This document shows positions 46,863-54,626 of a DNA stretch of 64,000 nucleotides, one piece after another. The DNA is taken from positions 124,001-188,000 of the forward strand of contig NZ_CM001558.1 in assembly GCF_000281895.1 (NCBI RefSeq), given 5' to 3'. Both the position numbers and the translations under genes were made by a program. The stretch's first letter is position 1, and every line of letters begins with the position of its first letter. The notes under the pieces are model-generated. The model was not told where the DNA came from. It worked only from the letters and a program-made list of their open reading frames with translations, and ran no database searches. The DNA is from Pseudomonas fluorescens Q2-87 (lineage in GTDB: Bacteria; Pseudomonadota; Gammaproteobacteria; Pseudomonadales; Pseudomonadaceae).

Positions 46863-47215
46863 TATAGCCGACCTGTTTCTTGGGCTGCACCTCGATCCCT
46901 GTGGGAGCGGGCTTGCCCGCGAAGGCGGCCTTATAGCCGGCCTGTCTCCTGTGTCGTACTCCGATCCATTGTGGGAGCGAGCCTGCTCGCGAAGGCGGCC
47001 TAGTAGCCGGCCTACCTCTTGCGGTTGCACCCGATCCAATTGTGGGAGCGAGCCTGCTCGCGAAGGCGGCCTAGTAGCCGGCCTACCTCTTGCGGTTGCA
47101 CCCGATCCAATTGTGGGAGCGAGCCTGCTCGCGAAGGCGGCCTAGTAGCCGGCCTACCTCTTGCGGTTGCACCCGATCCAATTGTGGGAGCGAGCTTGCT
47201 CGCGATGGCGTCGGC
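46863..47215 (+). repeat. tandem REP array, 71-base unit
   Basis: Five REP cores start with GTGGGAGCG at 46901, 46971, 47042, 47113 and 47184, so the spacing is 70, 71, 71 and 71 bases. The three central units are identical through the linker (AAGGCGGCCTAGTAGCCGGC, then ACCTCTTGCGGTTGCACCCG). The first linker is a variant of the tail of the preceding intergenic repeat. All units are in the same orientation, unlike the paired REPs elsewhere. Confidence 0.92.
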
Positions 47216-47237
47216 TAAGCCTGCATCAATGCAAGCG

Positions 47238-47618
47238 CTACCCCTTGGCGTCAGGCGCTGCCATCCCCTTGGTTTCCAGATGATCCAATGCCCGTTCGAC
47301 CAACAACTGCACCCCATCGGCCATGCGACTGATCGCCAGGGCTACGCAGCGGCGTGAGTCGTCGACGTCGTCAGCCAGGTCGGCGGCGATGGTGCTGATG
47401 GAGAGCAGGTCTTCGGAGGCGTTGGCGAGCAGCGTTTCGGTGTCGATGTGGGGGGACACGATGAAGAGCTGGTTTTTGTCGGGTTCGGGCGGGGAGGGTT
47501 GGGGTTTGAGATAGTAATCGAGGGCGCGGGTGGCGGCGTCTTCGAGCTTCTTTTCCTCGAGGGCTTCGACGCGTGATTTGTGGCCGCTTTTTGGCGGATT
47601 GGGTGTTGGCTTGACCAT
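47238..47618 (-). CDS. DUF6124 family protein
   Basis: A 126-residue protein from the ATG at 47618 (MVKPTPNPPKSG). It has the DUF6124 pattern known to me from Pseudomonas: a proline-rich start, KKLEDAATRALDYYL, an LFIVSPHIDTETLLANASEDL segment and a helical end RMADGVQLLVERALDHLE. It has no signal or membrane segment and its function is unknown. The frame stays open 66 codons upstream, but that part coincides with a strongly folded leader and is probably not translated. No clear Shine-Dalgarno precedes 47618, which is unusual. Confidence 0.8.
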   Translation of the reverse strand: MVKPTPNPPKSGHKSRVEALEEKKLEDAATRALDYYLKPQPSPPEPDKNQLFIVSPHIDTETLLANASEDLLSISTIAADLADDVDDSRRCVALAISRMADGVQLLVERALDHLETKGMAAPDAKG

Positions 47619-47638
47619 ATGTAAGTACCAGAGTTGGG

Positions 47639-47830
47639 GTTGCCGTCCTTTCGCTTGCATTCGAAGAGGTGGCAACTGTGCGTAGGTGTGCAAGACCGGT
47701 CCGGTACCGCCGGCAGACCCGAAGGTCTCCCACGCACAATCGCCATAACGGACGCGAGCATAAAAAAATGTTCGGTCAATAGCCATGAACAATTGCGTAC
47801 CAATCCGGACTTGCACGTCCGTGTCACCGT
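47639..47830 (-). promoter_or_regulatory. structured leader RNA candidate upstream of the DUF6124 gene
   Basis: On the minus strand, in order: hairpin CGGAC/GTCCG (47806-47821); hairpin TGTTC/GAACA with inner GG/CC followed by seven T (47762-47791), terminator-like; a 10-pair stem TGTGCGTGGG (47729-47738) with CCTACGCACA (47677-47686) that encloses AGACC-TTCG-GGTCT (47715-47728) and a CCGG-rich arm; then GTTGCC/GGCAAC (47639-47676) directly stacked on it. The start codon follows about 20 bases later without a Shine-Dalgarno. The layout suggests a cis-regulatory RNA. Confidence 0.6.
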
Positions 47831-48072
47831 TTTTTGCGATGACGATCAGAGGTTAGCCGCGCTTTAGAGCCCTGCCTAGTTCACGGAAAGCCCGGCGTTT
47901 TGAAGGAAATGTCCTAGGACCTTGAAGGCCGACGTCATGTCTCGAAAAACATGACTTAGCAGTCATCATGCAGGAAAAGCCATTCATCTTCCGCTAAAGC
48001 GATTCGATGATAGCGTTCCGCCGAAGAATCGCTAAACTGCCAGCTATTCATCTTTCTTTCGAGGCGGTGCCC
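47831..48072. other. gene-free spacer rich in inverted repeats
   Basis: This contains the palindrome GTCCTAGGAC (47911-47920), a perfect 7-base repeat GTCATGT/ACATGAC (47934-47955) and a perfect 8-base repeat AGCGATTC/GAATCGCT (47998-48033). These lie upstream of the rightward SCP2-like gene and behind the leftward DUF6124 leader. They could be operators or RNA hairpins. None has a T run. Confidence 0.5.
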
Positions 48073-48453
48073 ATGAAGTTTCGTTTTCTGCTGTGGATGC
48101 TGGGGTTATTGATGGGCAAGGCCAGCCGGACGAACCCGGCGTTTCAGCAGCAATTGGGTGATAAGGAGTTGGTATTCCAACTGCAAACCCTGGACGGCAA
48201 GGTTGCGCGGCATTTCAAGGTGAAGGACCAGCGCATCACCAGCCAGTCCGGTACCTATCCAGAACCTGCCTTCGCCATTGCCTTCAAGGACGCCGCCTAT
48301 GGCTTCGCCACGATGCAGGCCAAGAACAAGCAACTGGCATTCATGACGGGAATTCAGGACAAGTCGATCCAGATCAAGGGCAATCCGGCGCTGGTGATCT
48401 GGTTCCAGGGGCTGACCAAGTACCTGAAGCCAAAAAAGGCCAAGAAGGCCTAG
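48073..48453 (+). CDS. SCP2 sterol-transfer-like domain protein
   Basis: A 126-residue protein from the ATG at 48073 (MKFRFLLWMLGLLMGKASR). The in-frame extension from 48007 lacks a ribosome site. The N-terminus has one short hydrophobic helix. The body (FQLQTLDGKVARHFKVKDQRI, YPEPAFAIAFKDAAYGFATM, IQIKGNPALVIWFQGL) matches the SCP2-like beta-sheet pattern, which binds lipids in characterised members. The C-terminus is lysine-rich. Exact role unknown. Confidence 0.72.
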   Translation: MKFRFLLWMLGLLMGKASRTNPAFQQQLGDKELVFQLQTLDGKVARHFKVKDQRITSQSGTYPEPAFAIAFKDAAYGFATMQAKNKQLAFMTGIQDKSIQIKGNPALVIWFQGLTKYLKPKKAKKA

Positions 48454-48463
48454 CCGAGAACCC

Positions 48464-48595
48464 CGTGGCGAGGGAGCTTGCTCCCGCTGGGCTGCGAAGC
48501 GGCCCCAAATGAGTCGATGCGATCCTCCAGGCGGACCGCGTTGGCAGGTTTTACGACTGCTGCGCAGCCGAGCGGGAGCAAGCTCCCTCGCCACA
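48464..48595. repeat. paired inverted REP sequences, GTGGCGAGG type
   Basis: GTGGCGAGGGAGCTTGCTCC faces its reverse complement about 90 bases away, with GCTGCGAAGCGGCCCC next to the left arm. This is a second REP family, different from the GTGGGAGCG type. Confidence 0.88.
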
Positions 48596-48624
48596 GAGCT
48601 CATCCGCCTGTCACGGAGCCGGGT

Positions 48625-50025
48625 TCAGCCGTGGCTGAACTGCGAAGCCAATTCGCGCAGCAGCACTTCTGCCTCAAGCACTTTACTGACCACGTCATTG
48701 ACCTTGTCCCGAGACAGGCCTACGCGCTCGAGCAAGGCATCGGGAATCTCCTCGTCCGGACCGGAGCCGATACCGCGCGAGCGCAGCAGGCGCACGGCCA
48801 GGCATACCAGGTTCGGGTAAGCCGCGTATTCGCCGTCGTAGTGCGGGTCGTGCTGGAAGCGCAGGGCGGTGGCCAGTTCGTCGGGCATGTCCCAGTAGCG
48901 CATCAGCCATGAGCCGATCTGCTCGCGGCTGATGCCCAGCAGGTGCTGTTCCACGTAGCTGTGGCACAGGTGCGGGTTGACTTCCAAGTGCCGGCAGATC
49001 AGCGAGAAGTGCGGCGGGAACACGTGGGCCAGCAGCAGATAGCCGAAGTTGTGCAGCAGGCCCGACAGGTAGGTCAGGCCGCCTTCGGGGCGCTGGGCGC
49101 GGGGCATGGCGCGGGTCAGGCCTTCGATGACCGCGGCGGTGTAGATCGATTGCTGCCAGTACGGCGTGGTGTGTTGTGGGTGGTCCTTGGGCAGGCTCAG
49201 GGTCTTGCCCAGGGCCAGGCCCAGCGCCAGGTTGATCACCAGGTCGAAACCCAGGACCCGGACGATGGCGTCTTCAACCGAGCGTATCTTGCCTGGCGAG
49301 GCGTAGTACGGCGAGGCGGCCCAGCTCACCACTTGGGCGGCCAGGGCCGGGTCGGTTTCGACGACGCCGGTGATGTCATCGATGGTGGCGTCAGGGTCGA
49401 CCCGCAGCTTGATGATTTTTTGCGCGGTTTCCGCCAGTGGCGGGATCTCGATGGTTTCTTCCAGGCGCTGTTGGATGCGCCGGGCGGTGAACGCTTGCAC
49501 AGCCTGGGTGATTTCCGCGCGGTCGTCGTGCGGGCGGTCCAGGTTGGGGGTGATGTTGCTTACGGGCTCGCCGAACGTCGCGGCGCTGGCCTTGGTGAGC
49601 ATGGTCTTGAACGCTTCGCTGGTGACTTCGAGCAACAGTCCCGGCTCGCCGGAGTTGATCAGCAGCTTCGGTTCGCGTAGCAGGCTTTCTTCGTACAGGC
49701 AAGGCGAGCTGGTCAGTGCCGGCAGGCCAGGCAGCAGGCTCAGGTTGTGTTTGCCGAGCATGCGCTCCAGGCGTTCGGTAGGCACTGCCGTGAGCTTGCG
49801 GCCGGTGAGCTCGGCCAGGCGATTGAGGTCCAGCAGTTGGCTTTGTGGAAACAGGACCATGAGCGCGCCTACCGCATCGTGCAGCAGAACGGCCTGCACT
49901 TTGCGGGCAGCGTTCAGTCTAGGTCGCTCAAGCACTTCGTCAAAGGCGATGCCCAGTTTTTCGAGCAGCAGCCGAATTACAGACGGAGCGTGCGGGGATT
50001 CTGGGACGAGGGCAGCTTCTGTCAT
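48625..50025 (-). CDS. HDOD domain signalling protein
   Basis: A 466-residue protein from MTEAALVPES at 50025. Residues about 15-150 resemble the YbaK/aminoacyl-tRNA deacylase-like fold often fused to HDOD in pseudomonads. Residues about 200-400 are the HDOD domain (IPPLAETAQKIIKLRVDPDATIDDITGVVETDPALAAQVVSWA, SGLLHNFGYLLLAHVFPPHF). HDOD proteins act as scaffolds in second-messenger or stress signalling and generally lack a catalytic site. It lies next to recG. An upstream open frame to 50130 has no ribosome site and overlaps recG. Confidence 0.9.
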   Translation of the reverse strand: MTEAALVPESPHAPSVIRLLLEKLGIAFDEVLERPRLNAARKVQAVLLHDAVGALMVLFPQSQLLDLNRLAELTGRKLTAVPTERLERMLGKHNLSLLPGLPALTSSPCLYEESLLREPKLLINSGEPGLLLEVTSEAFKTMLTKASAATFGEPVSNITPNLDRPHDDRAEITQAVQAFTARRIQQRLEETIEIPPLAETAQKIIKLRVDPDATIDDITGVVETDPALAAQVVSWAASPYYASPGKIRSVEDAIVRVLGFDLVINLALGLALGKTLSLPKDHPQHTTPYWQQSIYTAAVIEGLTRAMPRAQRPEGGLTYLSGLLHNFGYLLLAHVFPPHFSLICRHLEVNPHLCHSYVEQHLLGISREQIGSWLMRYWDMPDELATALRFQHDPHYDGEYAAYPNLVCLAVRLLRSRGIGSGPDEEIPDALLERVGLSRDKVNDVVSKVLEAEVLLRELASQFSHG

Positions 50026-50104
50026 GGTCTGTATCCGTTTTCCTACAAGTTGATCAGTATAACCAGCTTGTCCAGTAGGCGGGTCTTGAAAACTGAGCGC
50101 GTGC

Positions 50105-52180
50105 TCACACTTGGCCGTATTGCTGCCCATGGCGCAACCAGCGGTCCAACAGTGGGCTGACGTGATCGGGCCAGCGCTCCAGCAGGGCCTGGGCTGCGTC
50201 GCGTACGGCGGGCAGTAGATCGGCGTCGCGCATCAGGTCGGCCACCTTGAATTGAAGCAGACCGGTCTGGCGCGTGCCGAGCATTTCACCGGGGCCGCGC
50301 AATTCGAGGTCTTTTTCGGCGATGACAAAACCGTCGTTGGTTTCGCGCATGATCCCCAGGCGCTGACGGCCGATCTGGGACAGTGGCGGGTGGTAGAGCA
50401 GGACGCAATGGCTGGCGGCGCTGCCCCGGCCCACCCGGCCGCGCAGCTGGTGCAATTGCGCCAGGCCCAGGCGCTCGGGGTTCTCGATGATCATCAAGCT
50501 GGCGTTGGGCACATCGACGCCCACTTCGATCACTGTGGTGGCGACCAACAATTGCAGGGCACCGGCCTTGAACTCGGCCATGACGGCAGCTTTCTCGGCG
50601 GGTTTCATGCGACCGTGGATCAGCCCGACCTTCAGCTCGCCGAGGGCGGCGGTGAGGTCTTCATAGGTGGTTTCGGCTGCCTGGCAGGTCAGTTCTTCCG
50701 ACTCTTCGATCAGCGTGCACACCCAATAAGCCTGTCGCCCTTCGGCACAGGCGCTGCGCACGCGCTCGATCACTTCGACCCGCCGGGTGTCGGTGACCAG
50801 CACGGTGTTGACCGGCGTGCGGCCCGGGGGCAGTTCGTCGAGGATCGAGGTGTCGAGGTCGGCGTAGGCGCTCATCGCCAGGGTCCGCGGGATCGGCGTG
50901 GCGGTCATGATCAGTTGATGCGGGCACATCCGCCCGCCCACGCCTTTCTGTCGCAGGGCCAGGCGTTGCTGTACGCCGAAGCGGTGCTGTTCGTCGATGA
51001 TCACCAGCGCCAGGTTCTTGAATTTCACTTCGTCCTGGAACAACGCGTGGGTGCCGACGACCATGGGGGCGCCTTCGGCGATTTGCGCCAGGGCGGCTGC
51101 GCGGTTCTTGCCCTTGAGCTTGCCGGCGAGCCAGGCGACTTCGATGCCCAGCGGTTCGAGCCAGCGCTGGAAAGTGATGAAGTGCTGCTCGGCAAGAATC
51201 TCGGTGGGCGCCATCAGCGCCACTTGGTACCCCGCTTCCAGTGCCTGGAGCGCGGCCAGGGCGGCGACCACGGTCTTGCCGGCGCCGACGTCGCCCTGGA
51301 TCAGGCGCAGCATCGGTTCGGGTTGGCTCAGGTCGTAGGCGATTTCGTTGCCGACCCGTTGCTGGGCGCCGGTGGGCGTGAAACCCAGGTTGGCCAGGTA
51401 GCGGGCCGGCAGTTTGCTGGCCTTGGGCATGGCTGGGGCGCGCAGTGAACGCAGGCTTTCGCGCAGGCGTTGTTGAGACAGTTGATGAGTCAGCAATTCC
51501 TCGAATGCCAGGCGATGCTGGGCCCAATGATGGCCGAGGGCGAGTTCGTCGACATCGGCATCGGCGGGCGGATGGTGCAGGTAGCGGATCGCATCGGCCA
51601 ATGGCGCCAATTGGTAGTCCCGGGCCAGTTCCGTGGGCAGCCAGTCGGGCAGGCTGCTGGGGCCAAGCAGGGTCAGGGTCTGCTGGCAGAGCTGGCGCAG
51701 GCGCTGTTGGGTCAGGCCTTCGGTGAGCGGATAGACTGGCGTCAGGGTTTCGTCCACTGGCGGCGGTTCGTCACCGGTAATGCTGCGGTACTCCGGATGA
51801 TAGATCTCCAGCCCCGACACCCCGGGCCGGGCCTCGCCGTAGCAGCGCACACGGGTGCCGCGCTTGAGGCCTTCCTTTTGCGCATTGCTGAAGTGGTAGA
51901 AACGCAGGCTGAGCCCGCCGGTGCCGTCCTGCAGTCGCACCACCAGGCTGCGGCGCCGGCCCATGACCACGTCGGCGCCGCTGACGGTGCCCTCGATCAC
52001 CGCGTCCTGCCCTGGGCGCAAATGGCCGATGGGCACCACGCGGGTACGATCCTGGTAACGCAGGGGCAGGTGGAACAGCACGTCCTGGAGGTTTTCCAGG
52101 CCGACCTTGGCCAGTTTCTCGGCCATGGCTTCACCGACACCCTTGAGTGCCGTGACCGGCACTTTCGACAGCTCAGTCAT
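50105..52180 (-). CDS. recG: ATP-dependent DNA helicase RecG
   Basis: A 691-residue helicase that reverses stalled replication forks and processes D-loops and R-loops. The N-terminal wedge domain (OB fold, VLFHLPLRYQDRTRV) is followed by helicase motifs: Walker A GDVGAGKTVVA near 297, IDEQHRFGVQQR near 390, TATPIPRTLAMS near 420, and motif VI QLRGRVGRG near 610. Full length for the family. The ATG at 52180 starts MTELSKVPVTALKGVGEAMAEKL, 10 bases after the oxyR stop, so the two are probably co-transcribed. Confidence 0.98.
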   Translation of the reverse strand: MTELSKVPVTALKGVGEAMAEKLAKVGLENLQDVLFHLPLRYQDRTRVVPIGHLRPGQDAVIEGTVSGADVVMGRRRSLVVRLQDGTGGLSLRFYHFSNAQKEGLKRGTRVRCYGEARPGVSGLEIYHPEYRSITGDEPPPVDETLTPVYPLTEGLTQQRLRQLCQQTLTLLGPSSLPDWLPTELARDYQLAPLADAIRYLHHPPADADVDELALGHHWAQHRLAFEELLTHQLSQQRLRESLRSLRAPAMPKASKLPARYLANLGFTPTGAQQRVGNEIAYDLSQPEPMLRLIQGDVGAGKTVVAALAALQALEAGYQVALMAPTEILAEQHFITFQRWLEPLGIEVAWLAGKLKGKNRAAALAQIAEGAPMVVGTHALFQDEVKFKNLALVIIDEQHRFGVQQRLALRQKGVGGRMCPHQLIMTATPIPRTLAMSAYADLDTSILDELPPGRTPVNTVLVTDTRRVEVIERVRSACAEGRQAYWVCTLIEESEELTCQAAETTYEDLTAALGELKVGLIHGRMKPAEKAAVMAEFKAGALQLLVATTVIEVGVDVPNASLMIIENPERLGLAQLHQLRGRVGRGSAASHCVLLYHPPLSQIGRQRLGIMRETNDGFVIAEKDLELRGPGEMLGTRQTGLLQFKVADLMRDADLLPAVRDAAQALLERWPDHVSPLLDRWLRHGQQYGQV

Positions 52181-52189
52181 GGCCGCGGC

Positions 52190-53109
52190 TTACTTGGCAG
52201 TGGGCGGCTTGGCCACGGAGCACAGGCGGATCGAGTCGGCGAGGATCTCGATGGCCTTGGGCCGCGGGAAACTGGCGCGCCAGGCAATGGCCACGGTACG
52301 GAATGGCACCGGTGGCGTCAGCGGACGGACTTCGATCACGCCTGGGGCATAGTGGTGGCTGTCCACCGCCGACAGCGGCAGGATCGAAATGCCCAGGCCC
52401 GAGGCGACCATGTGGCGAATGGTTTCCAGGGAGCTGGATTCCACCGTGGTGTGCTTGGCGCCTTCGCTGCCCTTGGTCAGGGTCGGGCAGGCTTCGAGCA
52501 CCTGGTCGCGGAAACAGTGGCCTTCGCCGAGCAGCAGCAGGCTCTTGTCGTTGAGCAGGGCGGCGTCGATGGTTTTTTCTGGGTCCACGGGTGCTGGGCC
52601 GGCATCAGGACGTAGAACGGCTCATCGTAGAGCGGCAGCGTCAGGACATCGGCTTCGTTGAACGGCAGGGCGATGATGATCGCATCCAGCTCGCCGTTGC
52701 GCAGTTTGTCGCGCAGCACGTGGGTGAAATTTTCTTCGATATACAACGGCATCTGCGGGGCGACCCGGTGCAGTTGCGGAATCAGGTGCGGGAACAGGTA
52801 CGGGCCAACGGTGTAGATCGCGCCGACTTTCAGCGGGGCGGTCAGTTGGTTCTTGCCGGCCTGGGCCAGTTCACGGATGCCCTGGGCCTGCTCCAATACC
52901 TTTTGCGCCTGGGCCACGATGCCTTCGCCGACCGGCGTCAGGCGCACCGCGCTTTTGCTGCGCTCGAAAATCAGCACGCCGAGTTCGTCCTCGAGCTTTT
53001 TCACACCCACCGACAGCGTCGGCTGGCTGACGTGGCAACGCTCGGCTGCATGGCCGAAATGCTGCTCTTGGGCGAGGGTCACGATGTAGCGTAATTCTGT
53101 GAGGGTCAT
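52190..53109 (-). pseudogene. oxyR: oxyR, peroxide-sensing LysR regulator, interrupted by a one-base frameshift
   Basis: Read from 53109 the frame encodes MTLTELRYIVTLAQEQHFGH and the OxyR DNA-binding and linker domains, up to MPAQHPWTQKK (about residue 178). It then runs into nonsense. The rest of OxyR (TIDAALLNDKSLLLLGEGHCFRDQVLEACPTL, holding both redox cysteines) is in the -1 frame. The break is at an A6 run (T6 at 52573-52578 on the plus strand). One extra base there restores a 306-residue OxyR. Sequence error, true mutation or slippage on A6 are all possible. Confidence 0.88.
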
Positions 53110-53228
53110 GGCGGACGTCCGTGAAGTTGCGAGCCAAGCATACCGGCTGCAATCGATAGACGCACGTTATCAGAGTGGAGGCGCGGTGTGACACTGTCGA
53201 ATGTCTGATGGGGTGCTGCCGGAGATGA

Positions 53229-53251
53229 AAAAGGCATCTTTCGATGCCTTT
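53229..53251 (-). terminator. intrinsic terminator downstream of tonB
   Basis: AAAGGCATC pairs with GATGCCTTT around TTTC. The A run on its left becomes a T run for leftward transcripts from tonB. Confidence 0.75.
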
Positions 53252-53269
53252 CTGTCGGTTGAACTTATT

Positions 53270-53402
53270 GTGGCGAGGGCGCTTGCTCCCGCTAGGCCGC
53301 GAAGCGGCCCCAAAACCAGCGAATGCACCGTATCAGGCAGATCGTGTTGATCGTGCCAGGGCCTGCTGCGCAGTCCAGCGGGAGCAAGCGTCCTCGCCAC
53401 AG
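53270..53402. repeat. paired inverted REP sequences, GTGGCGAGG type
   Basis: GTGGCGAGGGCGCTTGCTCC faces its near reverse complement GGAGCAAGCGTCCTCGCCAC about 90 bases away, with one mismatch. Same class and layout as the copy at 48464. Confidence 0.88.
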
Positions 53403-53433
53403 GATTCATCTGCTAGCGGGTTGCCAGGTTCGA

Positions 53434-54195
53434 TCAGCGCCGACGCTTGTCGATCGAATAAACAAACGGTGCCGTCAATTCGATAGTGCCGTTGCTGAGC
53501 AGCTCAGCCGGCGGCTTGGGCAACGGTTGGGCGTTTTTGATCATGTCCAGGGTGGCCTGGTCCAGGGAGTCCGTGCCGGATCCATCCACCAGCTGGAAGG
53601 ACAATACATTACCTTCCCCATCCACCACGAAACGCAGGCGGTTGGTGCCTTCCTTGTTCATCTGCTGGGCCCTGCGCGGGTACTTCTTGTACTTGGCCAA
53701 GTGCGCCAGCAGCGTGCCTTGCCAGTTGGCCTTGGCCGCCGATTGCGCAGGGGAAGGGCCAGGGGCCGGCTGCGCGGATTTCTCCGTCGGTGCCTGGGTC
53801 GGCGGGGTGTCGCTGGGTTTTTGCTCGGACGGCTGTTCCTTCGGCGGCTCGGGCTTCTTCTCCTCCGGCTTTGGCTTTGGCTTGGGCGGTTGAGGCTTGG
53901 GCTTTGGCTTGACTGGCTTGGGCACGGAAATTTCGGGCTCCGGTGCCTCGGCGAGTTTAGGTAGCGGCAATTCTTCGACCGGCTCGGGCGGTTGCGGCGG
54001 TGTGACGACTTTTGGCGGTGCGGGCGGTGGCGGGGCTGGCACCGGCGCCAGCTCGACCATCATCGCCTGGGGAGGCAACTCGATGGGCGGGCGGGACGTC
54101 CAGTTCAGCGCCAGGGCGATGGCGAGCGCATGCACGCCCAGCACCACGGCCAGGCTACCGCTGTAACGCGTCAGCTTTTGGCGCGTCGTGATCAT
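53434..54195 (-). CDS. tonB: energy transducer TonB
   Basis: A 253-residue TonB. One membrane anchor is at about 12-32 (SLAVVLGVHALAIALAL). A long Pro-Lys/Pro-Glu periplasmic spacer covers about 50-150. The C-terminal TonB domain covers about 165-253 (LAHLAKYKKYPRRAQQMNKEGTNRLRFVVDGEGNVLSFQLVDGSG). It transmits proton-motive energy from ExbB-ExbD to outer-membrane siderophore and other receptors. Its start overlaps the exbD stop by 4 bases. Confidence 0.96.
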   Translation of the reverse strand: MITTRQKLTRYSGSLAVVLGVHALAIALALNWTSRPPIELPPQAMMVELAPVPAPPPPAPPKVVTPPQPPEPVEELPLPKLAEAPEPEISVPKPVKPKPKPQPPKPKPKPEEKKPEPPKEQPSEQKPSDTPPTQAPTEKSAQPAPGPSPAQSAAKANWQGTLLAHLAKYKKYPRRAQQMNKEGTNRLRFVVDGEGNVLSFQLVDGSGTDSLDQATLDMIKNAQPLPKPPAELLSNGTIELTAPFVYSIDKRRR

Positions 54196-54620
54196 TTCTT
54201 GGGCGCCGTCTCGAGTCCGACCAGGCCGACCTTCAAGTAGCCGGCGCCACGCAGGGCGTCCATCACGCTCATCAGGTCGCCATAATCCACGCCCTTATCG
54301 GCCTGGAAGAAGATCGTCGTGTCTTTCTTGCCCTGGGTCCGCGCATCAAGCGTTGCGCCAAGGGTTTCGGTCTTGACTTCATCTTCGCCCAGGAACAGTC
54401 GCTGGTCAGCCTTGACGCTGAGGAACACCGGTTTCTCCGGTCGCGGCGATGGCTTGGCCGTCGAGGCAGGCAGGTCGACCTTGATGTCCACGGTGGCGAG
54501 CGGGGCGGCCACCATGAAGATGATCAACAGCACCAGCATCACGTCGATGAACGGTGTGACGTTGATTTCGTGGTTCTCGGCCAGATCGTCGTCTGCGCCT
54601 TCTTTCAAATGCAGGCCCAT
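54192..54620 (-). CDS. exbD: TonB-system proton channel subunit ExbD
   Basis: A 142-residue ExbD with an N-terminal cytoplasmic end, a membrane segment at about 20-42 (INVTPFIDVMLVLLIIFMVAAPLA) with the essential aspartate in PFIDVMLV, and a periplasmic domain. It forms the proton channel with ExbB. It is 6 bases from the exbB stop. Confidence 0.96.
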   Translation of the reverse strand: MGLHLKEGADDDLAENHEINVTPFIDVMLVLLIIFMVAAPLATVDIKVDLPASTAKPSPRPEKPVFLSVKADQRLFLGEDEVKTETLGATLDARTQGKKDTTIFFQADKGVDYGDLMSVMDALRGAGYLKVGLVGLETAPKK

Positions 54621-54626
54621 GGCCGG

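Larger units (their letters stand above)
53110..53433. other. gene-free spacer between oxyR and tonB
   Basis: 324 bases hold the oxyR promoter side, a tonB terminator and a REP pair (listed separately). Nothing else recognisable. Confidence 0.6.

Noticed and set aside
46863..47215. CRISPR array
   Set aside because: The repeat core resembles REP sequences found singly and in pairs elsewhere in the window. The intervening linkers are nearly identical rather than unique, and no cas gene is present.
47619..47816. N-terminal extension of the DUF6124 protein
   Set aside because: The in-frame extension coincides with dense RNA helices, including a hairpin followed by a T run, and does not resemble a domain. 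MVKPTP is the usual family start.
48007..48072. Longer start for the SCP2-like protein
   Set aside because: The region is part of an inverted repeat and lacks a ribosome site, whereas ATG 48073 begins a typical hydrophobic N-terminus.
52573..52578. Classical programmed -1 ribosomal frameshift heptamer in oxyR
   Set aside because: The run reads AAA-AAA-C in the zero frame, which is not the X-XXY-YYZ phasing, and no downstream stimulator was apparent. Slippage on A6 stays possible, but a designed signal is not supported.
52477..53109. A separate short LysR gene followed by a second small ORF at 52190-52588
   Set aside because: The two frames join to give a continuous OxyR with one base added at the A6 run, so this is one frameshifted gene.
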